Part shown: positions 14,050-26,284 of the stretch, one piece after another
Layout of the letters: each line of letters begins with the position of its first letter
How positions within the stretch are numbered: the stretch's first letter is position 1
Origin: Cryptomeria japonica
Lineage: Eukaryota > Streptophyta > Pinopsida > Cupressales > Cupressaceae
Reading direction: 5' to 3'
DNA length: 64,000 bases
NCBI RefSeq assembly: GCF_030272615.1
Contig: NC_081411.1
Location: forward strand, 214,628,654 to 214,692,653
Notes under the pieces: model-generated
What the model saw: only the letters and a program-made list of their open reading frames with translations
Told to the model about the DNA's origin: nothing
The model's database searches: none
Program-made: the position numbers and the translations under genes

Positions 14050-14796
14050 GAAAATCCTCTAGCCTTTGACGCTTCTAGTCTCTAATCTTGATGGCTTGAA
14101 ATCTGCATCCTTCCCTAGCATCTTTTGTAGATGGAGCAAGCATAAATCTGCTTGCACCGTATATATTAAGATCCAGACATTTCCAACATTCAACAATAGA
14201 GTACCTGCAAAAAAATAGAGCATGCAAATGTACTAATCTAACACACAGGAATTCAATAAACAATCTAACTCTATTGCCTTCCTATCTTCAAGATCTAGTA
14301 ATTAATATTTATGCTCTTAGATTTCTAGCACTAAGCAATCTATGAAGAATAGAAAAAAATTAAAGATAATTAGGATTTCTCAAGTACACAAAACAAAATA
14401 GCATTACAACCTCTAGATTGAAAGAAGCGAAAGACTCCAATGTGAGAGGAGGAATTAATTTATAGGTATCCTCATAAGGAAAGAAAATTGTGAGAGAGAT
14501 TTGGGATTAAAGAAGGTAGTTAGAGATAAATTCTTGTCCCACATTTATTGAGTGAAAGTAATTAGTAGAGAAAGGATGGGATAAATAGAGGATGAGTTTG
14601 TGAAATGATCGAGATTAAGCATTGAATTGAAAGTTCTTTTGTGAAATGATAGAGATTAATGAATATATAAATACAATGATTTAATAATCAAAATGGAGGA
14701 AAAATGATTTAATGAATGAAAGAAGTTTAATAATTTAGACAATAATACCCACTTCATTAATAGGATGGTTATAAGGTTAAATTTTATGTGTCTACA
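14050..14796 (-). mobile_element. Gypsy-like LTR block (minus strand)
   Basis: Read on the minus strand, a run resembling a polypurine tract (caaagtgagggaaaa, 14797-14811) is followed at 14796 by TGTAGACACATAAA, a typical LTR start. The same junction form occurs at 26204 and a similar start at 32146. A TATA-like tacctataaa lies on the minus strand near 14470, as expected for an LTR promoter. The lower boundary near 14050 is a guess. It is probably the 3' LTR of one of the minus-strand Gypsy-like elements. Confidence 0.45.
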
Positions 14797-17700
14797 TTTT
14801 CCCTCACTTTGAGACAATGTAGCCTGTCATGTTGTTTCAAAAAAATATTGATTAACTATATATGCCCCAAGGATATCCTAGTTAGGATGAACAAATTGAT
14901 GTAATATGCCCCCTCAAGAGATTGATTGAATAAATTATGAGAAGATGGATCTCTTGATAGATCACAAGAAAATATACGTGGTGATTGATATTGTGTAAGT
15001 GATTAAATTGAGATGTAAATTTGACAAAAATTCATAATGGAAAAGCACTAAAGAATTGATGAAAATGTTCAATACAACTAGGTTGATAAGTTGATTAAGC
15101 TGATAGGGACTGATTCTAGCATAAGATAAGTTGGTACAAGGATTGATTAATTGATTGATCAGGAAGTGATAAGATCTCGTCCTAAGAAATAATTTGATTG
15201 CTTTGGAATTAGATTAAGAGACATGTATCAGTTGGATAAAGTGATTGATTAATCTTTGAGATAAGAAGGATGAAGGAAATGAAATTGATGAAGATAATGA
15301 TATGAATGTGATGAAGGAAATTAATAATGAAAAAGGGATATGAAAGAAAAGAAATGAAGAAAGATGAAAAAAAAAGATATGATGAAATATACAAGAAAAG
15401 ATATGAAAGAATATGAAAGAAAGCTTTAAAGATGATGAAAGAACTTAAGGTGATGAAATAAATAAAGATGACGAAAGGAATGAAGTGATGAAATATTAAT
15501 ATGATGAAAAATCTTGTACTTTTAAATTGCTTATATCATCATTGATCTTATTATGGAAAAAGGATAAATTCATCTAGATTTGAATGAGACCCAAATGAAT
15601 TAACAGACCAATTGCATGTAGGAAGATACATCAAACAGTTAAGGAATGTCCCAATTCACATAAGACTCATATGTCCTTAATGATATTAGACAATCATCTC
15701 CTAAGATGAGTCATCATATTACTAAGGAACAATTTACAAGTAGAAAACAAGTGAACATGCTCCATCCTCACCTTTCTAGTCAAATACATGCTAGCAATAA
15801 AATCTCTAGTTAGAGACATCCTAGAAAATTTAAAAGACAAGTCACCAAAGATTAAAATAGAAACAATCAAAAACTTACCAAACAATCAAACATCATGCTT
15901 CATACAAGTATGATTCTTGTCAAACTTTGGTGTATTTGATTTGATAGATTTATAGGATTTTGTTATGTCTGCTTGATGTTTTGATCATGTCATAATTTTG
16001 TTGAAGTCCAAAACTGCATGTTTGTCTAAAGTGTTTGTGTCTTCACAATGTTTATGAAATGTTTTTATATTTCTGATATGTTTTTTTAATTTTTTTTTGG
16101 ATTTTTTTAAAATATTGTAATTTAATTTTAGGATATTAATTTTTTCAAGACTTATGATTTTTAAGACTTTTAAATATTTTGATGTTTCCCCCTAGTGTGC
16201 AAGTCTTGTATGAGTGACTTGGGAATCCACATGATTGTTGATTTTTTATTTCTTTGTAATGTTTTAGAGCACATTACTTCAAAGTAAGACTTAGGAAACC
16301 ATACAACTTTTGACTTTCCTTTTTGATTTGTGGGCCATTATGGCCTTTGAATCAAATTTTTCTTTGTTTTGTGTATTAATTAGATGAGACATGTTGATCC
16401 TTAGATGTATGTGGATTTTTGAACATGTTAATTTTATGGTTGGCATACAAATTGTTTCTAAGAACATTGGGATTTATGGATGGATATGATTGATATGGGG
16501 GTGTTTTGGAAGATTTCATGTAGGTAGGTGATTGGAAGGTTCTCAATAATGTGTGCCTTTGTCAATCCTAAATAAGGGATGGAGCGGTATAATGATCTAA
16601 AATGGATGGAAGGGATGAAGGGCTAGGCATATATTTGGACTTAAATGAATGGTTGTGAAATTTAGTAGGGATACCAACATCTTGAAAGTAAGACTTGTTT
16701 TAGGGGCCATGACAATAAGGGTTTTATTTGATATGGAGGGATTCTAATGTACCTTGGTCATAGTGGATTGACTACTTTCCTTGATAAATCTTTTGACTAA
16801 TGGGATACCTGTTGCTTTGGGAAGAAGACTCAATTCCATTTTGAGATGGGGGTAAAAGCACAAAGTTGTGTTACGTTTCAACTTTCAGGCTAACTTATTA
16901 GCACAAGTGAATTTAAGTAATTCTAACTAAAAATTAATTTAAATCAAACATATGGTCTATAAAGATTCAATATAGCTATCTTATATATGGGCCACAAATT
17001 TTCCAATTGGAATTGTCTACTAAGTGTATATTTTATACCACTTTGGGTCTAATTACCGAAAAAAATATTTTTTTGAGAAATTTGATGTTTCAACAACTCC
17101 TACTCTTATAAATAATATTTTTTTTGAAATGTAAAAATACCCTTTTATAGATCTATGAGTGAATTTTCCAAAAACTATATCTTTTAATAATTTAATTAGC
17201 TTTTATATTTTATATTTTATTTTTATTGAAAGTAGCTCATCAACACTAAATTATAAGGTTGATTATCTTGTAAGAGAAAAATACTAAAATTTATCAAAAT
17301 TTTCAGAAAAAAATAAATGCACTAGAGAAAAGAGTCTACGTCAAGATGATATAATTCTTTTCTATTTTGGATAAATAATTAAGAAAAGAATGACACCAAA
17401 GGAAAAGAGTTATATTTTAGTACACGCAACTTTTCAAATTTATTGAAAAATATATATACATAAAAAATAGTTAAAATATATTTTTGCACTAGAATTTCAA
17501 GTTATCCATATACACAAAAAAATTAAAGAAAAAAAGGTAAAATTTACTATGTAAACGTTGATGCTTTGTGGAACTTCAATTTCAACATTTTATCAAAAAC
17601 TAAATTATAGTGTCTACTTTATAAGAAAGTATATTCAAATAATTTTTTTTATTTTTTAAAAAATTACAAACATAAAATACACAAAAAAATATACATTTTA

Positions 17701-18489
17701 TTAGTTTACATCATTTCAAAATTAAAAACATATATTTCACTTTCTATTGATTCAATTTCAAAAGTTGAATCAGCATTGGCCTTTTCCTTTATCAAAATGT
17801 GACACGGCTTTGTACTTTTACATATGGATAGGAAATGGAGGAATTGATAGGGTTACAAAGTATAACAAAACCAATGGAAGTGATGGAACCCATTTAACCT
17901 ATAAGAGGCTCAATAACAACTTGAACAAAGATGTTGGGGTCATGAGGGGGACTAAGAGAAATGATGAGATATTTAGGTGGATATGGCGGCCTGATAGGAT
18001 ATTTAGATGAAATAGGAGGAATGATAGGTTCATCTTGGGAGATGGAATATTTTGAAAGACAAGGTGGATTCTAACGAGGAAATGAAGGGATACTTTGATC
18101 TTGAGATGGAAGAGGACCATTAGATAAAGTGAAAATTATGTTCAACTCTTCATTTTGAATAGGATCATTTGAAAAGACAAAAGAGGCATCATGATATTTC
18201 TTAGGAAGTAGATTGGGAATAGGATTTGGAAGGATGTTGAGCTCTTGATATGAAAGAGGATCATCTTGGAATAAACAGAAAGGTGTAAGAGGATGACCAT
18301 GGGATTCTAGGAAGATAGGATCTTAGTAATCCATTGGACAAGATTGGAGACCTTTGGTGTATTGATCTTGATTTATGATAGGACTTGTTTCTTCATTCTT
18401 TGGATTATCCTCTTGACATGGAGCCACTTCTAAGAAAGGGGTAGGATTTTGGATTTGCATGGGGAATTCTTGAAATGTGTTCATGTTTT
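14797..18489 (-). other. Non-coding interior of a Gypsy-like element
   Basis: No pol domain is seen on either strand. A plus-strand purine-rich stretch (15240-15500, built on gatgaa and gaaag) and long AT-rich stretches dominate. At the right end (about 18320-18489, minus) an open frame rich in Asn, Gln and Pro continues up to the Copia insertion point. It is probably the downstream continuation of the gag-like fragment at 25155-26044, with the Copia element between. Large elements with long non-coding interiors are known in gymnosperms; assignment here is inference. Confidence 0.4.
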
Positions 18490-19525
18490 TGTTGGTATTT
18501 TGGTATGGTTTTGTCATTGATGTCAACACCTACTGAAACACTAGCACTTTAGAGATCCAGCAACATTCACCAGCAAGCAAGTAACTATTGCACAGTTACT
18601 AGTATATGGTTCACCGACAGGATATAATGTTCACCGACACTTGGAATGATATGGAAGACACTTGGTAATGTCGAAGAAATCATGTGGACACTTTGTTTTG
18701 AAGAATTAATCATTGGTATATTCATATTTGCTTATTTGCTTTTATCGGCAAATAGGTGCAGGGTTATCTAGGGTTATACTGGCAGGCTTATCTTTTTCAG
18801 ATCAACATGGCACACTATAGAGATGATTTATTATTGTTGTAAATGCATTAAACTGACATGTTCAATCGGTTATTACATCGGATATTATATTATTTGTAAA
18901 AAAATTTTATTGTAATATATTGTAGAGCCGACCTACTAAAATTGGTCTTAGGGTATGGTATAAATGTAAGATCTTATTTGTAAGATCGAATGTGGAATGC
19001 GAAGAAGAATTGTGAGAAGGTATATGCGAGATTAAGCAAAGGTAAACACGAAGACATCATTTGAAGGTGAAGCTAGGTTTTTGTAGAAGGATATCAACAT
19101 TACACCAGTACTGAATCCAGCATATGAAGATGCTATTTTGTACAGTACATTCTTATTGGATTTAACCATCCAATTGTAGTCAGTGTGACTCCCATTTTGT
19201 GATTGAGCAGTGAGCTCTAGGTTGTTGGCCTTTCTGCATGTGCAGACCCCATTTATGTACACTTACTATCTGCAGTAGTATCATCTGATTGTGGGTAAGG
19301 TTTCCCACCGTGGTTTTTCTCCTTACAAGGTTTCCACGTACAAATATTGGTGTTATGTGTTGTGGATGACTTTATGTTTATGTTTCATGCATTAATCTTT
19401 ACCGGTGTAGCAATTTACTGTTAACACTGTCTACCGGCATACTTAATTGGTTTTTGGTTTGAATTTATTAGACAATTGATTCACCCCCCCCCCCCCCCCC
19501 TCTCAGTTGTCTCCAGGACCTAACA
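18490..19525 (+). repeat. Copia 5' LTR
   Basis: 1036 bp, TG...CA. Ends with a C-rich run and ctctcagttgtct, then the primer-binding site. It lacks a segment of about 32 bp (around cggtattaagcattaag) that is present near 25045 in the 3' LTR. An open frame on its minus strand (19032-19262) also occurs in the 3' LTR and is not a gene. Confidence 0.93.
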
Positions 19526-19527
19526 AT

Positions 19528-19539
19528 TGGTATTAGAGC
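19528..19539 (+). promoter_or_regulatory. Copia primer-binding site
   Basis: TGGTATTAGAGC starts two bases after the LTR and differs at one base from the usual initiator-Met tRNA complement TGGTATCAGAGC used by plant Copia elements. Confidence 0.9.
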
Positions 19540-19581
19540 TTAGTCCTCTTTTGCAGAAGTTTAACAACTTGAGGAGATCCA

Positions 19582-22500
19582 ATGTCTACTAATTATTTCA
19601 GGAAGGACAGTCCTAAACTTGATGGAACCAACTATGGGATATGGAAGATCAAGATGGAGACACATCTGAATTGCATTGGTAAAGACATCTGGGAAGTTAC
19701 AAAGAATGGTTATACTACTGTTGTAGCTGGTCAGACTGCTCCAACTACCTTCGCTAAAGATGAGGAGAATGATTGCAAAGCAAGAGAAGCACTTTTGAGC
19801 ACATTATCAGATCAACAAATCATGGGATTATTAGATAGATCTACTACTAAAGCTATTTGGGATCATTTGGAAACACTAAATGAAGGAGATTCCACAGTCA
19901 AGATTGCAAAACTTGAAAGCTTCTGAGTCAGGTATGAACATCTAAAAATGGAAGAAGATGAAAGAATTTCTGCTTTTATGGAAAGAGTACATGAAATTGT
20001 TTTGGGTATTAAATGTTGTGGAGGAACCCTGAGTGAGGATGAAATTGTTTCAAAAATCTTAAGAGGATTGCCACCGTCATATAAAATGAAGGTTACTGGT
20101 ATAAATGAGTTGAGAACAATGCCTAATACATCAATAACTAGGGATACATTGATTGGAAAACTTTCAGCCTTTGAAATTGAGGAATTTGGTCCTGTTACTA
20201 CTATAAAGATAGATTTGGCCTTTAAAGCATCATCATCATTTGACAAATCAGACTGGAAAGCCTTTTATGCAAGAGAACTTGAAGAAACTAGGAAGGAGAA
20301 TGAAGAGCTTGAAGAACTTGAAGCACTATTTGCAAGGAAAATGCCAAAAGGTCCAGTTGGAAGTAAGTATATAGGTAAAGCACACTTTAAATGTTTCAAC
20401 TGCAATAAAATTGGTCATATGGCTTCGAGATGCCCTGATAGACATGCTAGACTAAGAGAAGAATCTAGAAGAACATACAAACCTAATCCTGAATATCAGA
20501 GATACAGATTTAAGAAGAACAAAGACAAATCTTGTTACATTGTTGATGAAGGTGTGACTGATGATTCCGATGAGGATCTAGCAGACAATGGATGGGTTTT
20601 TGTTTCTATAATAGAAGATCCACCGGCACCTACTGCTCAACTGGTAGAACAAGCCCTAGCAGCTAAAGTTGAAGTAAAGGATGAATGGATCATTGACTCG
20701 GGATGCTCACATCATATGACAGGAGACAAAGGTAAATTCTTGAACTTTCAAGAATACAATGGAGGTTTAGTAACATTTGGAGATGACAAAGCCTGTTCAA
20801 TCAAAGGTAAGGGTTCAATATCTCTTGATGGTAAGCATAACACTGACAATGTCTACTATGTTGAAGGATTAAAGCATAATCTTTTAAGTGTTGGTCAATT
20901 AGTTGAGAAGGGATTTTAGTTACAATTTAAAAATGGAAATTGCAAAATCATGAATAGAACTGGTATGGAAATTGCAACCGGTAATCAGACTAGAGGTAAT
21001 ATCTTTCATTTGAATAATAGTGAAAAGGCATGCTTGATTGCACATATAGATGAAAGTTGGTTATGGCATAAGAGACTATGTCATGTAAACTTTGATTGCA
21101 TGGTGAAAATCAGTACTTCTAAGGCAGTTAGAGATCTACCTAAAATTTTGAAACCTCAGAATATAATTTGTAAGGAATGTCAATTTGGAAAACAAGTTAG
21201 AGCTAGTTTCAAAAGTATTCCAGAAAAATCTAATAATGCTCTTGATTTGATTCACACTAATTTATGTGGTCCAACAAGAACTAAAAGCTTACAAGGTGAT
21301 AGATATTTCATGCTAATTATTGATGATTATTCTAGAATGTGTTGGGTTACTTTTCTCAAATAAAAATCAGAAGCACTTGGAAAGTTCAAACTATTCAAAG
21401 CAATGGTTGAGAATGAAATTGGTAAGAAAATCAAATGTTTAAGATCAGATCAAGGAGGAGAATTCACATCTAAGGACTTTAATACATTTTGTGAAGTGAA
21501 TGGAATCAGAAGACAGTTATTAGCACCTCAGACACCACAACAGAATGGAGTTGTTGAAAGAAAAAGCAGAACTATCTTGGATGCAGCAAGAAGTATGTTA
21601 TCTGAAGAAAATCTACCACATGTGTATTGGAGAGAAGCAGTTAGCACTGTTGTCTATACATTCAACAAAGTTCACATCAAAGGTGAAACCGGTAAGACCC
21701 CTCATGAACTATGGTTTGGTAATACTCCTACTCTTAAGTATTTCAGAATTTTTGGAAGTAAATGTTATATTAGAAGAGATGAGTATATTGGCAAATTTGA
21801 TCCTAGAAGTGATGAAGGAATATTTCTTGGTTATTCATCTAAGAGCAAGGCATATAGATGTTTTAATAAGAGATTGCAGAAAATTGTTGAGTGTACAAAT
21901 GTAAATATTGATGAACAATTCCGAGGAACTTCAAGGTATATAGACTCTGAACTAGCAACAAAAATTGTGACAAATGAACATACACTAAATCCACTGGTAC
22001 AGAATGAAGATCCAGTTACCTCGGTACCATTAAAGGATTCCACAGTAATTGAAGAACAACAGCAAACTAAGACACCCTAGTATGTAAGATTGAATCATTC
22101 TGAAAATCAGATAATTGGAAACAAATTTAAAAGAGTTATGACAAGAGGAAGATTGGCAAATGAAGAGGTATGTCTTATTTCTCAAATTGAACCATCATCT
22201 ATCAATGAGGCATGTGAAGATAAATTTTGGATTAAATCTATGGAAGAAGAATTATGACAAATTGAGAAAAATAATACCTGGACATTAGTTCCCCGGCCTA
22301 AAGATAAAAATGTAATTGGAACCAAATGGGTATTTAGAAACAAACTTAAAGAAGATGGTAAGGTTGTTAGAAATAAAGAAACACTAGTGTGTAAGGGATA
22401 TTCTCAGAAAGAAGGAGTTGATTACAATGAAACCTTTGCACCGGTAGCTATAATTGAGGCAGTCAGATTATTCTTGGCTTTTGCAGCTCACAAGGACTAC

Positions 22501-23724
22501 AAAGTTTATCAAATGGATATTAAATGTGCATTTTTGAATGGAGATCTTGAAGAGGAAGTATATATTGAACAACCTGATGGATTTTCTTTGACAGATGACA
22601 ATGATATGGTTTGCAGGTTAAGAAAAGTTCTATATGGATTGAAACAAGCCCCAAGAGCTTGGTATGCAAGGTTGGATGAGTATCTTTTAAAGATTGGTTT
22701 TACAAAAGGAAATGGAGACAATAATTTATATTAAAAAATAACTAATGATGACATCTTGATTATAGAAGTATTCGTTGATGATATAATATTTGGAGGAGAA
22801 GATGGATTATGTAAGGAATTTTCTATTAAAATGTAGCAAGAATTTGAAATGTCTGTGATTGGAGAAATAAAATTCTTTTTAGGATTGCAGATTTCACAGA
22901 CTGATAAAGGTATATTTTTGAGTCAATCAAAGTACTTGAAAGAATTACTAAAGAAATTTGGGATGGAGAACTCTAAACCGGTAAGCACACCTATGACTAC
23001 AAATGACAAATTATCTCAAAGAGATGAATCTACACCTATTAATCCAACTAGATACAAATCTATGATAGGAGGTCTACTGTATTTGACACAAACTAGGCCT
23101 GATATTATGAATGCAGTATGTATTATTTCTAGATTTCAAAGTAATCCTAGGGAAAATCATGAATCAGTAGTAAAAAGGATTTTTCGGTACTTACAAGGCA
23201 CTGCAAATCTTGGATTATGGTATCCTAGAGATGAAAATTTTGATCTATGTGCATACACAGATGCAAATTGGGTAGGAGATGTGGATGATAGAAAAAGCAC
23301 CACTAGAGGAGCATTCTTTCTTGGAATGAGATTAGTTTCTTGGTTGAGTAAGAAATAGAGTTGTACATCTTTATCAACAACAGAATCAGAATATGTTACA
23401 GCAGCAACTAATTGTACACAGGTACTATGGCTTAAGCAAATGTTGAAAGACATAAAGGTAAAATGCAAAGAACCTATTACTATATATTGTGATAACACTA
23501 CAACAATTGATATATCTAAGAATCTAGTATTACATTCTAAAACAAAACATGTTTCTATCAAACTGAATTTTCTAAGGGAAAAAGTTGAAGAAAAGGAGAT
23601 AAAAATGGTTTATGTAAATACTAAAGAACAGCTTGTAGATATTTTTACAAAACCTTTGCCTAAAGAGACTTTTGAATATCTCAGAGATCAGCTTGGAGTC
23701 ATACCACCACCGGTAGAGACTTAG
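19582..23724 (+). pseudogene. Copia gag-pol polyprotein with eight nonsense codons
   Basis: One frame of 1381 codons with no frameshift, broken by stops at 19924 (TGA), 20917 (TAG), 21361 (TAA), 22078 (TAG), 22255 (TGA), 22732 (TAA), 22834 (TAG) and 23356 (TAG). Domains in order: gag N-terminus (LDGTNYGIWK), CCHC knuckle CFNCNKIGHMASRC (about 20395), protease IIDSGCSHHMTG (about 20690), pre-integrase WLWHKRLCHVNF (21058), integrase core with DDYSR and TPQQNGVVERK, RT with KGYSQKEGVDYNETFAPVA and FVDDIIFGG, RNase H with TESEYVTAA (23385). The order PR-IN-RT-RH is diagnostic of Ty1/Copia. Several stops are explained by C-to-T changes in CAG, CAA or CGA codons. Confidence 0.95.
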
Positions 23725-24070
23725 ACAGTTGATGATTGTCATCAACCGACAGAATTGAAAGACAAATCTTTTACCCTAGTCTTTGATGAGGAAGCTACTT
23801 CTCAGGGGGAGTAGTTGGTATATTGAATTGATTGGTATTTTGTATATGAACTTGATTTTTGTAACTTTGGCATTTGATGTTAAAGGGGGAGAGATATCTA
23901 TGGAAAAAAATATTATCTTTTGAGGAGAGATTGGTATTGAAAAATCTTTGGTTAAACACATGTTGCTCCCAAGGGGAGAAATTGTTTAGAGGAGACTGTT
24001 GGTTTTTGGTATTTGGCATTTTTGTTTTGACACTTTGATGGTTTTTCCATCTTGTGTTGCCATCAATGCC
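23725..24070 (+). other. Copia 3' untranslated region
   Basis: Non-coding interval between polyprotein and 3' LTR. It contains several polypurine runs (cagggggagtagt, aaagggggagag, aaggggagaaa) resembling spare polypurine tracts, as is usual in this family. Confidence 0.75.
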
Positions 24071-24082
24071 AAAGGGGGAGAT
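24071..24082 (+). promoter_or_regulatory. Copia polypurine tract
   Basis: aaagggggagat directly precedes the 3' LTR start at 24083. This is the expected plus-strand primer site. Confidence 0.88.
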
Positions 24083-25154
24083 TGTTGGTATTTTGGTATG
24101 GTTTTGTCATTGATGTCAACACCTACTGAAACACTAGCACTTTGGAGATCCAACAACATTCACCGGCAAGCAAGTAACTATTGCACAGTTACTGGTATAT
24201 GGTTCACCGACAGGATATAATATTCACCGACACTTGGAATGATATGGAAGACACTTGGTAATGTCGAAGAAATCATGTGGACACTTTGTTTTGAAGAATT
24301 AATCATTGGTATATTCATATTTGCATATTTGCTTTTACCGGCAAATAGGTCCAGGGTTATCTAGGGTTACACCGGCAGGCTTATCTTTTTTAGATCAGCA
24401 TGGCACACTGATGATTTATTATTGTTGTAAATGAATTAAGCTGAGATGTTCAATCGGTTATTGCATCAGATATTATATTATTTGTAAAATGTTTTTATTG
24501 TAATATCTTGTAGAGATGACCTACTAAAATTGGTCTTAGGGTATGGTATAAATGTAAGATCTTATTTGTAAGATCGAATGTGGAATGCAAAGAAGAATTG
24601 TGAGAAGGTATATGCAAGATTAAGCAGAGGTATACATGAAGACATCACTTGAAGGTGAAGCTAGGTTTTTGTAGAAGCATATCAGCATTAAACTAGTACT
24701 GAATCTAGCATATGAAGATGCTATTTTGTAGAATACATTCTTATTGGATTTAACCATCCAACTGTAGTCAGTGTGATTCCCATTTTGTGATTGAGCAGTG
24801 AGCTCTAGGCTGTTGGCCTTTCTGCATGTGCAAATCCCATTTATGTACACTTACTATCTACAGTAGTATCATCTGATTGTGGATAAGGTTTCCCACCGTG
24901 GTTTTAGTCCTTACAGGGTTTCCATGTACAAATATTGGTGTTATGTGTTGTGGATGACTTTATGTTTATGTTTCATGCATTAATCTTTACCGGTATAGCA
25001 ATTTACTGTTAACACTATCTACCGACATACTTAATTGGTTTACCGGTATTAAGCATTAAGTTGGTTAAATGGTTTTTGGTTTGAATTTATTAGACAACTG
25101 ATTCACCCTCACCCCACACCCCCCCCCCCTCTCAGTTGTCTTCGGGACCTAACA
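24083..25154 (+). repeat. Copia 3' LTR
   Basis: 1072 bp, TG...CA, aligned end to end with 18490-19525 apart from a segment of about 32 bp absent from the 5' copy and small indels. The C-run before ctcagttgtc is interrupted here (ctcaccccacaccc) and pure in the 5' LTR. Confidence 0.93.
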
Positions 25155-26044
25155 ATTGGCATGATGGGGAAGCATTTTGGATGAGACTCTCTATAGTGAG
25201 TAATATTGGAATTGGATTGCATGATGGCATAAGATCAGGATTTTTAGATCATTAGCAAAACTTGTATCAAAATTGGGATTAGCTTGGATATAATTAGGAG
25301 ATAGCACTTGAGGGTTAGCATGAAAAAATGTTATCATTAGGTTCATTGTTTAAGGGAGATGGTATGAATTATTGTCAAGAAGATTTAGGAGATGGCAACA
25401 TTATGGAAGAGATGAAGGCTATGCCTTGCTAGATATAGTTGTATTATTTTGATCATGCTTGGGAATGATGTCTAGTATCTTTTTGAGAAAGTTAATAGAA
25501 TTTTCTTCAATTTCAATATCACCATTGTCAAGGAGGTTTTGGATTTTATGTTTCAACTCCATGCAATCTGAAGTTTTATGTTTTTTGTCTATGATACTCA
25601 CAATAGCTACTCAAAAATTGACGTCCCCTTGTAGACCTTCAGGTAGCATTATAAGATTGTTCTCAAGAAGCTCTCCCAATAGACTGACCCAAAGGTGTGA
25701 ATTTTCTATCCAATGGATATTTGGGTATGTATGTGCCTTGTTGTTTAGGTTGAGGAAACATGTGATTTTTTGTGAGATCTTTCTTTTTTTTTTTTAATTA
25801 TTCATTGTTCTAGTTTATCTATTTATTTTTCTATTCTTTGAATTTGTGCATTGTCTATCTTTTCTTGGAGGTGTTGCTCAAAAGTTATTTTTGTTTTCAT
25901 TTCTCTTCTTTCTTTTTGGTTTGGATTTTTATTTAGAAATGTTTGTTTTATTTGACCAATTGTGACAAGAAGACACTCAAACACAAGAACACAATATCTA
26001 GATGGTTGATTGGAAGATAGCGTAAACATAATGTGTATATTCAA
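25155..26044 (-). pseudogene. Gypsy-like gag fragment B (minus), cut by the Copia element
   Basis: In changing minus-strand frames I read a charged N-terminal part (25823-26044, QKERREMKTKI), then a stretch with FTPLGQSIGRALRTIL near 25690. A segment with KHKTSDCMELKHKIQNLLDN (about 25520-25590) follows. The last resembles the 'H-K-T-x-D-C-x-x-L-K-x-x-I-x-x-L' region after gag in plant Ty3/Gypsy elements. Several stops and frameshifts are present. It appears to continue at 18489 downward, beyond the Copia insertion. No protease or RT follows. Confidence 0.55.
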
Positions 26045-26203
26045 TAGCCCATCAAGGCCAAGTTTTCACTAGTCTCTATTGAATATCCAGGCAACTGAGA
26101 AGGGGGTGAATCAGCTGAGAATAAAATTTTCTTTTAGACTTAATTAATAGATCCAGAATTATTTGCAGAATTGATAAAATCACAATTTCTCATTTTAGTC
26201 TAC

Positions 26204-26219
26204 ATTTTGCCTCACTTTG
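26204..26219 (-). promoter_or_regulatory. Polypurine tract/LTR-start-like junction (minus)
   Basis: On the minus strand, caaagtgaggcaaaa (26205-26219) is followed at 26204 by TGTAGACTAAAATG. The same form occurs at 14796. Here it lies between gag A and gag B, so it may mark the 3' LTR of the gag A element. The LTR end is not found. Confidence 0.4.
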
Positions 26220-26284
26220 TGACAATTTCTTGTCTTATGCCCTTTCCCTTGATGGAAATCGCAATGTTCAGTATCCCTCCACCA

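Larger units (their letters stand above)
18490..25154 (+). mobile_element. Complete Ty1/Copia retrotransposon, coding frame decayed
   Basis: Two LTRs (18490-19525 and 24083-25154) flank a primer-binding site, a gag-PR-IN-RT-RH polyprotein and a polypurine tract. Both LTRs begin TGTTGG and end AACA. They are closely similar but show more than a dozen substitutions in the first 450 bases, so insertion is not very recent. The five bases outside the two ends (gtttt and attgg) do not match, so the target duplication is lost or the ends were rearranged. It interrupts a minus-strand Gypsy-like gag region, so it is the younger insertion. Confidence 0.95.

Noticed and set aside
19483-19503. C-runs near LTR ends as functional signals
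   Set aside because: Homopolymer length differs between the two LTRs and is probably slippage or sequencing noise.
19032-24850. Minus-strand frames beginning MYING(V/I)CTCRKAN at 19262 and 24850
   Set aside because: They are the same frame in the two LTRs of the Copia element and have no independent support.
18485-25159. Target-site duplication of the complete Copia
   Set aside because: The five flanking bases are gtttt and attgg. The attgg after the 3' LTR only mimics the primer-site side of the 5' LTR.
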